A DNA stretch of 64,000 bases from Phenylobacterium aquaticum (GCF_022695515.1 NZ_JALDPT010000011.1:62001-126000), one strand, 5' to 3'. Positions 41,575 through 51,147 are shown, numbered from the stretch's first letter. Translations and numbers: made by a program. The notes: generated from the letters alone by a model not told the origin.

Positions 41575-41705
41575 TGGAGTTTCCCGCGCCTTTGTTGTTC
41601 TTATGGCTACACGAGCGCCGCTAATGGAGTGTCACGCGACATGGCGAAGAATTGGTTGACGGCGCCGCTTCGTCAAAACGGCAGGGTGTCGCAGGCTCGC
41701 CCCAC

Positions 41706-43871
41706 TCAACCTTGGCTGAGTTGGTGGTTTGTCAGCTCCTGAACAGCGCAGATGATATGATAGAACGAACTCGCCGGCGCGGGCTCATCCACGAAAGTCC
41801 CATCAGCGCGAAGTTTATCGTACCAGACGCCTGAGACTGGGGTCTGGAGGTAGAGCTTCAGGCCGTTGGCAGCGGCCAAAGCATCAACCTCTTCGCCCAA
41901 GATCAGGGCCGCCTTCAAATATTCGGTCTGTGGCCATAGACGGGATTCGGTCTCCCAGACGGTCAAGTCGTCCCAGAGCGCGTTGCAGGCGACGCCACGA
42001 GCATCTACGCCACGCTTTCCATGCTCAAAGAGCCTCCGCGCCACGAACATGGCGTCTTCTCGGCCTCGTAGCTTTCCCCAGCGCGCCAAGAGCCAGGCCC
42101 ATTCGAACTGGTGGCCGGGTTCTACGCGGCGGCCATCGTCACCGGGCGCAGGATTCCAATCAGCGTCAAAGAATTCCCGCAGGAATCCACCCTTAGAATC
42201 AATGAACGTCGAGAGTGATAACTCGGCGATCTCATCGGCGAGCTCGTTCCAAGTCGTATCACCCGCCTCCGCCCATGCCAGTGAGGCTTCAAGCACATGC
42301 ATGTGGCAGTTGGACTGGAAGGGATGATCGTCGGTCTCGCGAAAGCCGCCCTTTTCGTAACGCATGGACTCCAAGCCCGCGCGGGTACGCCGGGCCTCGG
42401 CGACTAGGTCACGGCCACCACCTCCACCAGCCTGGTGCAACATCGCCATACCCAGCAGGGCGAAGGCTTGGTCATAGACAGCCGCCCGGTCATCCAGCGG
42501 CGCGCCATCAACCGACACAAGGCATCGGAATAAGCCATCGGGTCGTTGGAAATGGCGGAAGGCGTAGTCGAGGCCATATTGAGCAGCCTGTTTCCAGGGG
42601 CCAGCCCAGCCCATCTCACCCGCCGTCGTATAGACAAAGACTTGGCGACCTTGGACACGGCCACGCCTTGGGGCCGGACGGGGCTCACCGATAACACTCA
42701 GGGCTTCGATGAACCCGCCACGCTCGTGGTCAGCGCCGAGGCTCCACCACAGCGGCAGAGCACTGGTCTTGAGCCAACGGTCGTACCAAGCCTGGGCCTC
42801 AGCCAGGGTGGTGAAGGCCGACCGAACAGACCCCCGGATCTTGAACTGATCGACCGCCTTCTTAACGGTCTGGCTGTGAGCGAGATCGCAGACCAGGATG
42901 TCGTCGCCATCTGCGACGATCGCTAGGTCCGACACGCCGATGGCGGCGATTCTGCGTCCCGATGAGGCGCGAACGACGGAGTTGGCAGTATCGATCAGCA
43001 GCACATCACCGAAGGCGGCATTACCCTCAACGTCACGCGGCGAAGCATCGAGGACGGCGTCCCAGGCCCCCACATCCGACCAATCGAATGCGACCGGGAG
43101 CACTGATGCACGGTCGGTCTTCTCCATGACCGCGTAGTCGATTGAAATCTTGGGCGCCTTGCGGAACCCGTCGCCCAAAACCTGAACCACTCCATAGGTC
43201 TCGGCGCCGGCGAGCCCCGTCCGGGCCGCAGCAAGGACTTCTGGCGCGTGGGCCTCGAGTTCCGCCGCCAGGACTGAGGCCGCGACCACGAAGTTGCCGC
43301 TGTTCCACAGGTAGCCCTCGCTCAGATAAATCTCCGCGGTTGCTACGTCGGGCTTTTCGACAAACGCTAGAACAGCCTGCACGCCCTCCCCGCTCGACGG
43401 CCTAATATAGCCATAGGCGTTGGAGGGTGAGGTTGGGCGAACGCCGAGGGTCACGATCCGCCCGGCACGCGCACCGGCGACGGCCTGATTAACCGAGGCC
43501 CGGAAGGCGACGGCGTCCGGCACGTCATGATCTGCCGAAACCACGACAGCGACACCTTCAGGGTCACGGTCCTTGATCCAGACGGCCGCGGCAGCCATGG
43601 CAGCGGCGGAGTCGCGCGCCTCCGGCTCCAATAGCAGATCGGCCTCGACGCCAATCTCGGCGAGCTGGGAGAGGATCACGTCCCGATGGGCGACACCGGC
43701 AACGATCAATGGCCGGGCCGCGCAGTCGAGCCCCAGGACCCTTAGAACTGTATCCTGAAAGCTTGAACGCTCCCCGGTCAACGGCACGAATTGCTTAGGT
43801 CGCACAGGGCGAGACGCTGGCCAAAGGCGCGTTCCGGACCCGCCACACATCACCACTGGAATTACGGCCAC
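41706..43871 (-). CDS. Mannose-1-phosphate guanylyltransferase fused to an AGE-family isomerase
   Basis: A 721-residue fusion. The N-terminal 345 or so residues are a ManC-type guanylyltransferase: VMCGGSGTRLWPASRPVRPK at 7-26, DHDV, NAYGYIRPS, FVEKP and FDWSDVGAWDAVL. The C-terminal 370 or so are an N-acylglucosamine 2-epimerase/AGE-type (alpha/alpha)6 barrel with GRQVFVYTTAGEMGW, DQAFALLGMA, NCHMHVLEASLAW, EPGHQFEWAWLL and RLWPQTEYLKA. The usual type II partner is a cupin phosphomannose isomerase; here an AGE domain stands in. Together they would convert fructose or mannose (phosphate) to GDP-mannose, feeding Gmd/Fcl of locus II. The exact isomerase substrate is inferred. It starts 12 bases after galE. 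Confidence 0.87.
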   Translation of the reverse strand: MAVIPVVMCGGSGTRLWPASRPVRPKQFVPLTGERSSFQDTVLRVLGLDCAARPLIVAGVAHRDVILSQLAEIGVEADLLLEPEARDSAAAMAAAAVWIKDRDPEGVAVVVSADHDVPDAVAFRASVNQAVAGARAGRIVTLGVRPTSPSNAYGYIRPSSGEGVQAVLAFVEKPDVATAEIYLSEGYLWNSGNFVVAASVLAAELEAHAPEVLAAARTGLAGAETYGVVQVLGDGFRKAPKISIDYAVMEKTDRASVLPVAFDWSDVGAWDAVLDASPRDVEGNAAFGDVLLIDTANSVVRASSGRRIAAIGVSDLAIVADGDDILVCDLAHSQTVKKAVDQFKIRGSVRSAFTTLAEAQAWYDRWLKTSALPLWWSLGADHERGGFIEALSVIGEPRPAPRRGRVQGRQVFVYTTAGEMGWAGPWKQAAQYGLDYAFRHFQRPDGLFRCLVSVDGAPLDDRAAVYDQAFALLGMAMLHQAGGGGGRDLVAEARRTRAGLESMRYEKGGFRETDDHPFQSNCHMHVLEASLAWAEAGDTTWNELADEIAELSLSTFIDSKGGFLREFFDADWNPAPGDDGRRVEPGHQFEWAWLLARWGKLRGREDAMFVARRLFEHGKRGVDARGVACNALWDDLTVWETESRLWPQTEYLKAALILGEEVDALAAANGLKLYLQTPVSGVWYDKLRADGTFVDEPAPASSFYHIICAVQELTNHQLSQG

Positions 43872-43883
43872 GCTCGGAATCTC

Positions 43884-44879
43884 CTAGTCTGCGGCGCGGC
43901 CCATGCGGGCGGCCTCGGTCTGATGCCAACGCCAGGCGGTCTCGACGATGTCGGTCAACCCAAATCGCGGTGTCCACCCCAGGACCTCGCTTGCCTTGCG
44001 GTTGTCGGCGACTAGGACGGGCGCGTCGCCCGGCCTGCGCGGTGCCGCCTTCGCGTCGAAACTGCCGCCGGCGACCGCACGCACGGCCTCCAAGAGCTCA
44101 CGAACTGTGGTTCCGGTTCCCGTCCCCAGATTGAAGACCTCGCTGCCGCCGCCGTTCAGCAAATGCTTGAGGGCCAGGACGTGAGCGTCGGCGAGATCGA
44201 GGACATGGATGTAGTCGCGCACGGCCGTGCCGTCGCGCGTATCGTAGTCGTCGCCGAAGATCTTGAATCCGTGGTTGGAGCCCATCGCCGCGCGAATGGC
44301 GAGGGGAATGGCGTGGGTCTCCGGCTCGTGCCACTCGCCGATCCGGCCGTCGGGATCGGCGCCCGCGGCATTGAAATAGCGCAGCACCACCGAGCGGAAG
44401 TCCGCGTAGCGATCCAGGTCGCGCAGGATCTGCTCGACCATCAATTTGGAATGTCCGTAGGGATTGAGCGGCGCCTGGGGATGGGTCTCATCCATGGGCA
44501 GCCTTTGGGGATCCCCATAGGTGGCGCAGGTCGAGGAAAACACGAAGGCCTTCACGCCAGCGCGCCGCGCCGCCTCGATCAGGTTGAGCGCCCCGGCGAC
44601 GTTGTTCTCATAGAAGCGCGCCGGGACCTTGACCGATTCACCCACCTCAATCAGGGCCGCAAAGTGCAGGACCGCCACCGGCTGGTGCTTGGCGAACACC
44701 TCGTCCAGTCGCCGGGAGTCGGCGATGTCGCCGATCTCCAGCGGCCCCCATTGGGCGAATTCCGCGTGGCCGTTTGACAGGTTGTCATAGACGACCGGAC
44801 GAAACCCCGCCTCGGACAGGCGAAGACAGGTGTGCGAGCCAACATAGCCCGCGCCCCCCGAGACCAGCACCGTTTGCAT
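43884..44879 (-). CDS. galE: UDP-glucose 4-epimerase
   Basis: A 331-residue extended SDR epimerase interconverting UDP-glucose and UDP-galactose. Seen: the NAD loop SGGAGYVGSHTCLRL at about 7-21, YDNLSNGHAEFAQWG, FSSTCATYGDPQ, catalytic YGHSK after LNPYG, and YFNAAGADPDGRIGEWH, all typical of GalE. It is the second gene of the minus-strand operon beginning with the small Wza-like gene (54-base gap). It provides a nucleotide sugar for locus II. Confidence 0.93.
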   Translation of the reverse strand: MQTVLVSGGAGYVGSHTCLRLSEAGFRPVVYDNLSNGHAEFAQWGPLEIGDIADSRRLDEVFAKHQPVAVLHFAALIEVGESVKVPARFYENNVAGALNLIEAARRAGVKAFVFSSTCATYGDPQRLPMDETHPQAPLNPYGHSKLMVEQILRDLDRYADFRSVVLRYFNAAGADPDGRIGEWHEPETHAIPLAIRAAMGSNHGFKIFGDDYDTRDGTAVRDYIHVLDLADAHVLALKHLLNGGGSEVFNLGTGTGTTVRELLEAVRAVAGGSFDAKAAPRRPGDAPVLVADNRKASEVLGWTPRFGLTDIVETAWRWHQTEAARMGRAAD

Positions 44880-44933
44880 CCATCCCCCAGGACGAGGTTC
44901 TAAAAGGGCCGCGTCGGCGGCGAGGCGAATGCC

Positions 44934-45500
44934 CTAGAACAGCCGCTCTTCGATGCGGATCGTATCGCCGGGCGCGACCTGGGTGGTCGGGCCGAGGTCA
45001 TAGGCCTCTTCCTTGTCGCTATCCTGACGCTTGATGAACACCCGCTTCTTGTTGGCGCGATAGGTGAACCCGCCCGCGGTTGCGACGGCGTTGAGGACGT
45101 TGAGGTCGGAGGTATAGGGGTAGGTGCCGGGCTTCTCGACCTCGCCCAGAATATAGAAGGGCCGGTAGTTCAAGATCTCGACGCTGACCTTCGGCTCCTT
45201 GAGATAGCCGTCCTTCAGGGCTTCCTCGAAGCTCGTCTGGAACTGGCGGGCGGTCAGACCGGCCGCCTGCAGTTCGCCGACCAGCGGCACCGAGATCTTG
45301 CCCGAGGCGCCCACGAAGAACTCACCGCTCAGGGATTGCTCGCCAAAGGTCGTGACCCTGACCTTATCGCCCGGCCCAAGACGATATTCCGGAATTGCGC
45401 GCGTGCCGCCAGACGGCGCGTCAGCGGCCCGCGCTTCCGCGGCCCCCAGCGTGAGGGCGAACATCAGACAGGCCGCAATCAGACCAAACCACTTCGTCAT
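44934..45500 (-). CDS. Polysaccharide export protein (short Wza/OPX type)
   Basis: A 188-residue periplasmic or outer-membrane export protein. Seen: signal peptide LIAACLMFALTLGAAEARAA without a clear lipobox Cys; the Poly_export domain YRLGPGDKVRVTTFGEQSLS to KISVPLVGELQAAGLT; a SLBB-like part FYILGEVEKPGTYPYTSDLN. It lacks the C-terminal transmembrane helix of full-length Wza, so it likely pairs with the outer-membrane barrel encoded at 49702 or another pore. It heads the minus-strand operon, divergent from the locus II plus-strand operon. Confidence 0.88.
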   Translation of the reverse strand: MTKWFGLIAACLMFALTLGAAEARAADAPSGGTRAIPEYRLGPGDKVRVTTFGEQSLSGEFFVGASGKISVPLVGELQAAGLTARQFQTSFEEALKDGYLKEPKVSVEILNYRPFYILGEVEKPGTYPYTSDLNVLNAVATAGGFTYRANKKRVFIKRQDSDKEEAYDLGPTTQVAPGDTIRIEERLF

Positions 45501-45806
45501 TAAACCTACTCGCTCCGAAAACGGGGCATCCCTCGCCCGCTTCTCTACCGCAATGCGGCGAAGGACGAAACAGCAAGAACCCTGCCAACTCGCCTATTTG
45601 TTGCGCACTGGGGAATTCAATGTCCCGCGCACTAGTTAATTTGTATGACCAATCCTGAACAATAGATGAAAGCCGAATTCATCCCCAATTAACAATAACA
45701 TTCGGTCAACCATCTAAATTCACGCCAACTAAACCACATCAATACAGCGTTTATTGACAGGCGGCCTGTAGGAATACACCCAACAAAACCGAGAAGGTGA
45801 GTTGGG
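45501..45806. promoter_or_regulatory. Divergent promoter region of polysaccharide locus II
   Basis: A 306-base AT-rich region between the Wza-like gene and the cysteine-peptidase gene. It contains TTGACA at 45754-45759, overlapped by the palindrome ACAGGC-G-GCCTGT (45757-45769), which could place a repressor on a -35 box. No matching -10 was seen at the right distance, so this is tentative. Confidence 0.4.
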
Positions 45807-46832
45807 GTGTCTACTCGAAAGGCCCGCTTAGGGCGCATTCTCATACTTGGCCTGGCCGCTCCCACTGCGGCTTTCGCCGCGATGCCGGAGCCGTCGACTC
45901 CCATGCCCTTGGGCGCGCCCGTCGCCGCGCCTGACGGATGGGTCGCGTTCTGCCGCAAGGATCAGCTGGAATGCGAGCGCGGGACGGCGTCTAATGCCCC
46001 GCGCCTGGCCGACGCCACGGACCCCAGGATCCTGGCGGTCCAGGATATGATCAACGCCGCCCCGCAAGTCGGTCCCAACGCGGCCCCGACTGCGGCGATC
46101 GATCCGCCTCCGTTTCTGACGGCGCCCCCTGCGGCCGACGCGGCCCGGCCCAGCTGGCTCAATCTGGGACATCGCAACGTTCGCGTGCGCTATGCCTCGA
46201 CCTACAGCCTGAGCCTCGCGCCGCCCGTGCCGCAAGATGTCGCCCTTCTCGCCCCCCCCGCCTCGTCGGTGGGCGGAAGCCGCGTCGGCGTCGGGGACGC
46301 CATGGCGCGCCTGAACGCCTTGCGCCAGGAAGGTCAGGTCACCGCGCGCGGCCCGGCCCAGATCGCCTCCGGGCCGATCATCCTGACCCCCGACCTCTGG
46401 AAAGAGGTGAAGTCGGTGAACGAACGGATCAATCGGGCCATCCTGAAGCGTTCCGACCTGGAGCTCTACGGGGTCGAGGAGGACTGGACCCTGCCGCTTG
46501 AGACCGGCGTCAATGCGGGCGACTGCGAAGACTTCGTCCTTGAGAAGCGTCGCGCCCTGTTGATCGCCGGCGTGCCAAGGTCGGCCCTCTCGATCGCGGT
46601 GGCGACAACCTTCCGAGGCGCCCGTCATGCGGTGCTGATTCTGTCGACTGACCGCGGCGACTATGTGCTCGACAGTCTAAGCCCCTGGATTCTCCCCTGG
46701 TCCAAGACCGGATATCATTGGGAGGAACGCCAAGTTGCTGGCTCCACGGAGAATTGGGCGTCGCTGAACCAGCCGCAAGTGGTCCGAAAGAGCACTGATG
46801 GCAAGGCGACGGTCTTGCTCATCGCTCTCTAA
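45807..46832 (+). CDS. Transglutaminase-like cysteine peptidase (BTLCP, LapG superfamily)
   Basis: A 341-residue periplasmic protein of the peptidase C93 type. Seen: a signal-like N-terminus (ILILGLAAPTAAFAA), the catalytic Cys in NAGDCEDFVLEKRRAL near residue 238, His in GARHAVLIL near 272 and Asp in YVLDSLSPW near 287. The GTG start at 45807 follows a GAGAAGG site. The family includes LapG, which cleaves RTX adhesins, but no LapA/LapD gene is nearby; members in EPS loci have unknown substrates. It is the first gene of the locus II plus-strand operon. Confidence 0.87.
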   Translation: MSTRKARLGRILILGLAAPTAAFAAMPEPSTPMPLGAPVAAPDGWVAFCRKDQLECERGTASNAPRLADATDPRILAVQDMINAAPQVGPNAAPTAAIDPPPFLTAPPAADAARPSWLNLGHRNVRVRYASTYSLSLAPPVPQDVALLAPPASSVGGSRVGVGDAMARLNALRQEGQVTARGPAQIASGPIILTPDLWKEVKSVNERINRAILKRSDLELYGVEEDWTLPLETGVNAGDCEDFVLEKRRALLIAGVPRSALSIAVATTFRGARHAVLILSTDRGDYVLDSLSPWILPWSKTGYHWEERQVAGSTENWASLNQPQVVRKSTDGKATVLLIAL

Positions 46833-46874
46833 TGGTATTGTTTGCCCGCGATCATTGATTTGGGTAGGCGACAA

Positions 46875-48221
46875 ATGGCGACGCGGTCGCGACGATCCTC
46901 TGGCCGCGCTCAGTCTGAACCGACAGGTTTCCGCGCGCCCGAAGGAATTGGCGTAACGCTGTTAGGCCTCATACTTATCTATGGCGGGCATTACTTCTAC
47001 GCCGGCCTGACCGCCAACAGCGCGCTATCCCTCTGCCTGGCCGCCTCGATCATCATGCTCGGCATGTTGGTCCATCCGGGTTTGCGCCGAGACTTCTCAA
47101 AATTGAGGGGCCTGGAGGTTCCGGCCGGGCTGTTCGCGGCCAGCATCATTGTCGCGGCGCTGTCCTTGACGCCCTACGGCCCCGGCGGACCCGCCCCGGT
47201 CTGGGACTATATCGGCGTCCACCCCGGGTCGACGACGGTCAACAAGACCCAGACTACGATCGAAATCATCAAGCTGTGCGGACTGGGCGCGATCTACGTC
47301 ATCGGGGCGCTGACGGCGATGTCCGACAGTCGCGCCAAGACGGCCGTCAACGGTTTCGTGCTGGCCGGCGGGCTCTTCTCACTCTGGGCGTTCCTGCTGC
47401 ATGTCTCCGGCGGCACCGGTCACGGCGGCCCGCGCCTTGAGGCCCATTTCCTGGCGCCCAATACGGCAGGCGGGTTTTTCGCCGTCCTGGCCGTCGTCGC
47501 CCTGGGTCCGATCACCTCGACATTCCGCGCCGGGCGCCGAAGCAAGTGGGTGGACGTCGCGCCCTACGGCGCGACACTGGCCGTGAGCCTGATCTGTCTG
47601 GTCATGTCCGGCTCCAGGGGTAGCGCGGCCGCGGCGGCGGCCGGCTTCACAGCCTTTCTTCTGCTGCAAGTCTTCGCCGGCCGCATCAAGTTCAGCCGTG
47701 CGTTGATCCTGAGCGGATTGGCTGGCGCGCTCGCCCTGGTCGTCGTGTTCGTGGCCGGCGATCTCTTTATAAATCGAGCGCTGGAGGGTGGCGCAACCGC
47801 CGCCGCCCGGGCGAGGATAGGGGCCATCCATTGGCAGGCGTTCCTCGCCGCGCCGTGGATGGGGTATGGGCTCGGCTCCTTCGACGCGGTGAACCGCAGC
47901 CTAAACACGGCCACCAACTTCGTGGATCTCTGGAATATCCGGGCCGTCCACAATGTCTATCTGCAATGGCTGGAAGAAGGTGGCGTCCTCGCAGCGCTTC
48001 CAATGTTCGCAAGCCTGGCGCTGATCCTCTTCACGGCGTTCCGGCGCACGCTGAACCGCACCCGGATGACCAGCCTTCTGTTCGCCCTGTTCGCGGCCCA
48101 CGTCGTCGTCCTTGTCCACGGGGTGAGCGACTTCGACCTGCAGACCTATTCCTTCGCGATGAACTGGGCCTTTCTGCTCGGCCTGACCTTCGGCCTCTCC
48201 CAAGGCAGCAGCACGCGATGA
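46875..48221 (+). CDS. O-antigen ligase/polymerase family membrane protein
   Basis: A 448-residue inner-membrane protein with about ten to twelve hydrophobic segments. Seen: IGVTLLGLILIYGGHYFYAG at the N-terminus, an HFLAPNTAGGFFAVL segment and MSGSRGSAAAAAAG in the middle, and the periplasmic loop motif WMGYGLGSFDAVN with NVYLQWLEEGG, as in Wzy/WaaL proteins. It would polymerise or ligate the locus II repeat unit. ATG 46875 is chosen; an upstream in-frame start at 46842 is weaker. It overlaps the next gene as ATGA. Confidence 0.86.
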   Translation: MATRSRRSSGRAQSEPTGFRAPEGIGVTLLGLILIYGGHYFYAGLTANSALSLCLAASIIMLGMLVHPGLRRDFSKLRGLEVPAGLFAASIIVAALSLTPYGPGGPAPVWDYIGVHPGSTTVNKTQTTIEIIKLCGLGAIYVIGALTAMSDSRAKTAVNGFVLAGGLFSLWAFLLHVSGGTGHGGPRLEAHFLAPNTAGGFFAVLAVVALGPITSTFRAGRRSKWVDVAPYGATLAVSLICLVMSGSRGSAAAAAAGFTAFLLLQVFAGRIKFSRALILSGLAGALALVVVFVAGDLFINRALEGGATAAARARIGAIHWQAFLAAPWMGYGLGSFDAVNRSLNTATNFVDLWNIRAVHNVYLQWLEEGGVLAALPMFASLALILFTAFRRTLNRTRMTSLLFALFAAHVVVLVHGVSDFDLQTYSFAMNWAFLLGLTFGLSQGSSTR

Positions 48222-48772
48222 GCAAGCTCCCCTCCCTGATCAGCGCCGTCGTCCTCGGGCTCGCCGGCACCACCGGAAGCGGCTTGGCGCTCTCCGAGAT
48301 ATCCCGCGAGACCGCGTCCGGGCGGGCGCCGATCGCGCTGAAATTCGACACCACCGAGGACGGCCAGGCCCGTCTCGCGGTCAATCGCGCGCTCCGGACC
48401 CACGACTATTCGCCCGCCAGGGCCCTCGCCCATTCCGCCCTGAGCCTGAACGCCTACAACACCAATGCCCGCCTGCGCCTGGCCTATATTGATTTCCGGG
48501 AGCACGGGCGTTTGACGGCCCAGGGCGAACGCGATTTGGCTCAGTCCTATGACCTCGCCCCCTATGACCCCTTCGCCGCATCCTGGCGGGTCAAGTTCGC
48601 CTTGGACCATTGGGGCGACCTGAGCCCGGCCACGCGAAAGGCGGCGCACGCCGAAGCCCTCGCCTTTCTGCAAGTTGGCAGTCAAGTTGCCAATATGCGC
48701 AATACCCTCTCCAGCATTCGGAGCGGCGAAGGCCAACTTATCGCGGCGCTGTGGCTGATCGAGGCGGGCTGA
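48218..48772 (+). CDS. Secreted TPR-like protein coupled to the polymerase gene
   Basis: A 184-residue protein with signal-like ISAVVLGLAGTTGSGLAL, followed by helix pairs resembling tetratricopeptide units (RALRTHDYSPARALAHSALS, NTNARLRLAYIDFREHGR). Its ATG overlaps the polymerase stop, so the two are translationally coupled. Similar small TPR-like proteins follow Wzy genes in other exopolysaccharide loci and may help in polymer handling in the periplasm. No named family recognised. Confidence 0.72.
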   Translation: MSKLPSLISAVVLGLAGTTGSGLALSEISRETASGRAPIALKFDTTEDGQARLAVNRALRTHDYSPARALAHSALSLNAYNTNARLRLAYIDFREHGRLTAQGERDLAQSYDLAPYDPFAASWRVKFALDHWGDLSPATRKAAHAEALAFLQVGSQVANMRNTLSSIRSGEGQLIAALWLIEAG

Positions 48773-49122
48773 GATCTTTCGGAGTCTCAAGGCTCCGCAT
48801 CCTTAACGCAATTCGCGCGGGCGCCGTCCATTCCTGACAAGTCGCCTAGCGTGAAATAGAGTCAATGCCCCCGCACACTTCCCACCCGTCAGTTGCGGGC
48901 AGACCCTTCCGGTGCAAAGCTTGCGCACGCCAAGAGCAAGAGCTGGCTAATTAATCCGCCCAATTGTCACCGAATGGTCACGCGATGAGCGCCGAATACT
49001 CAAATGCGCCAAAAAAATATCGCCAGACGGGAATCGACTTGAGCCACCAATCCGGGTATGACCCTTCATACAACCAATCTCAGGTGCGCAATGGGCGCGC
49101 CGATGTCCCTGGAGCGCGACAC
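48773..49122. other. Intergenic stretch
   Basis: About 350 bases before the next gene. Open reading here would prolong the next gene's N-terminus but with sequence unlike a protein start. It is AT-richer near 48940-49020 and probably holds a promoter. No distinct operator was recognised. Confidence 0.3.
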
Positions 49123-49611
49123 ATGATTAAGAACGCCGTCCTGAGCGCTGCTGCTCGGGCCCTCATCGCGACCGCCGTCATTGGCGGCGTCGTGACCACC
49201 ACCACCGTCGCAGCCGCCGCGACCCTTTCGCCCGAGGCCAAGACCAAGGCGCTCGCCGACCTGAAGGCCGAACTGGCCGCCGCCACCTCCAAGGCGCAAG
49301 TGATCGCGGCCCTGAACAAGGCGGCCGACGCTGGCCTTACCAAGGCCGATGTGCTCACGACCATGCAAACGGTTCAGGCCGAAGCTCAAAGCGCCGGCAA
49401 CACCACCCTGACCACCGTGCTCGCCCCGATCGTGACGACGGTTCAAACCGCCTCGAACACGAGCGACTCGACCGTGCTGACCTTCACCCAGAACGCGTCG
49501 ACCAACACCAACACCAACACCTCCACGGCTGACAACGGCCAACCGGGTTCGACCGGCGGCACGTCGACCGACACGGGCGGCAATACTACGGTCGTCGTCT
49601 ACGTCGGCTAA
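49123..49611 (+). CDS. Secreted Thr/Ser/Asn-rich hypothetical protein
   Basis: A 162-residue protein from ATG 49123, with GGAG about 8-11 bases upstream. Seen: a signal peptide (LIATAVIGGVVTTTTVAAAA), a helical part LSPEAKTKALADLKAELAAA with SKAQVIAALNKAADAGLTKA, then a low-complexity tail of Thr, Asn, Ser and Gly (NASTNTNTNTSTADNG) ending TTVVVYVG. It might be a periplasmic or matrix-associated protein. No family recognised. It lies in the locus II operon ahead of the barrel protein. Confidence 0.65.
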   Translation: MIKNAVLSAAARALIATAVIGGVVTTTTVAAAATLSPEAKTKALADLKAELAAATSKAQVIAALNKAADAGLTKADVLTTMQTVQAEAQSAGNTTLTTVLAPIVTTVQTASNTSDSTVLTFTQNASTNTNTNTSTADNGQPGSTGGTSTDTGGNTTVVVYVG

Positions 49612-49701
49612 TCGCAGCCTGCGGCAATCTCCCGGGCGTCAGCCCGGTCAAAAACGCGCCGGGCCCAGGGTCTGGGAACCGGCGCTCCAATTCTTGCTAC
49701 G

Positions 49702-51039
49702 ATGATGGGGATATTATCGGTGAGCTCTGATCGCAAACTTCTAATGGCGGGCGCTGCCGCCGTCCTTTTCGCAGGCGCATTTCACCCGGCGCTCGCCGCC
49801 GACGGCAACGCGTCGATCAGCCTTGATGATCAGGCCACCGCCCAGTCGAACTTCGCGCGCGACCGGAACGTGTCGGTGACGGCGCGTCCGCGGCCCGACT
49901 ACCAAGCGGCCGGCATCCGGACCGGGTCCTTCCTGCTATTCCCGAAGCTCACCACGACAGTGGAGAGCAACGACAATATCTTTGCCCAGAAGTCGACGAC
50001 GACCAGCGACACGGTGTGGCATGTCCAACCTGACGTTACGCTGTCCTCCGACTGGAACCGGCACGCACTCTCGCTGTTCGCCCGCGGGTCTCTCAATCGC
50101 TACAGCAAGCATGACTCCGAGAACACCGACGACTACAGCCTTGGCGCGAACGGTCGCATCGACGTGGCTCGGGACTCCGCGATCAACGGCGGCGTCAGCT
50201 ACGGCCGCTACACCGAGCCGCGCACCTCGCCCGACTCGGCGACCGGTGCGAACGAGGCCACCCGGTATGACCTGACGAGCGGCAACATCTCGGCCTTCAA
50301 GGAATTCAACCGCCTCAAGCTGACCGGGCGTTTCGGTGCCGACAAGTACAATTACGACGACGTAGCCAGCAAGACTGGCAAGATCGACCAAGACTACCGC
50401 GATCGCGTGGAAAGCGCGATCTCCGGTCGCGCTGACTATGCGGTCAGCCCGGACACCGCATTGTTCATCGAAGTGATCGGCAATCGCCGCGACTATCGGC
50501 TCGACAAGCCCGCGGTTTCCCTCACCCGGGACTCGGAAGGCGTGAACGTCTTCGGCGGCGCAAATTTCGAGCTCAGCGCCCTGCTCCGCGGCGAAATCGG
50601 CCTTGGCTACATGAAGCAGGACTACAAGGACTCGACCGTAAAGGACGTGGACGGCTTCGGAGCCCGGGCCCAGGTCGAGTGGTTCCCGTCAGAGCTGACC
50701 ACGGTCACCGTTGTGGGCAGCCGCTCGATCAAGGACTCGGCTGCGCTGAAGGTCGCGTCCTACATCGCGAACACGGCGTCGATCCGTGTCGATCACGAGT
50801 TACTTCGCAACGTGCTCCTGTCGGCGAACATCGGTACGGGCAAGGACGAATATCAAGGTTCGACCCGCGAAGACAAGGTGACCTCGGCTGGCTTGCGGGG
50901 CACGTATCTGGTGAACCGGAATGTGGGTCTGACGGCGGGCTATGCTTACGAGAAGCGGACCACTTCGGGTCTCGTTGCAGATCGTGGCGCCGCCTATGAA
51001 GTCAACAAGGTTTCCGCCGGGCTTACACTACAATTTTAA
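49702..51039 (+). CDS. Outer-membrane beta-barrel protein (BBP2-like)
   Basis: A 445-residue outer-membrane protein. Seen: a signal peptide (LLMAGAAAVLFAGAFHPALA), alternating hydrophobic/polar strands with Tyr/Asp turns throughout (YSLGANGRIDVARDSAINGG, EIGLGYMKQDYKDS), and the C-terminal Phe (AGLTLQF), a barrel signal. It looks like the family 2 beta-barrel proteins often found in exopolysaccharide loci of Alphaproteobacteria. It may be the outer-membrane pore or cap paired with the short OPX protein. A strong terminator follows. Confidence 0.85.
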   Translation: MMGILSVSSDRKLLMAGAAAVLFAGAFHPALAADGNASISLDDQATAQSNFARDRNVSVTARPRPDYQAAGIRTGSFLLFPKLTTTVESNDNIFAQKSTTTSDTVWHVQPDVTLSSDWNRHALSLFARGSLNRYSKHDSENTDDYSLGANGRIDVARDSAINGGVSYGRYTEPRTSPDSATGANEATRYDLTSGNISAFKEFNRLKLTGRFGADKYNYDDVASKTGKIDQDYRDRVESAISGRADYAVSPDTALFIEVIGNRRDYRLDKPAVSLTRDSEGVNVFGGANFELSALLRGEIGLGYMKQDYKDSTVKDVDGFGARAQVEWFPSELTTVTVVGSRSIKDSAALKVASYIANTASIRVDHELLRNVLLSANIGTGKDEYQGSTREDKVTSAGLRGTYLVNRNVGLTAGYAYEKRTTSGLVADRGAAYEVNKVSAGLTLQF

Positions 51040-51108
51040 TCAATATCGCGTTCACTCGATTTCTGAGTGGCGCGACTCTTGAAAGGACCGCCACGGTGGT
51101 CCAATTCT

Positions 51109-51147
51109 GGGCCAGCCGTCTAATAGACGTCTGGCCCTAATCTTTTT
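51109..51147 (+). terminator. Rho-independent terminator after the barrel gene
   Basis: Stem GGGCCAG-C-CGTC (51109-51120), loop TAATA, and GACG-T-CTGGCCC (51126-51137), one mismatch, followed by TAATCTTTTT. It would separate the barrel gene from wzc at 51163 or attenuate transcription into it. Confidence 0.8.
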
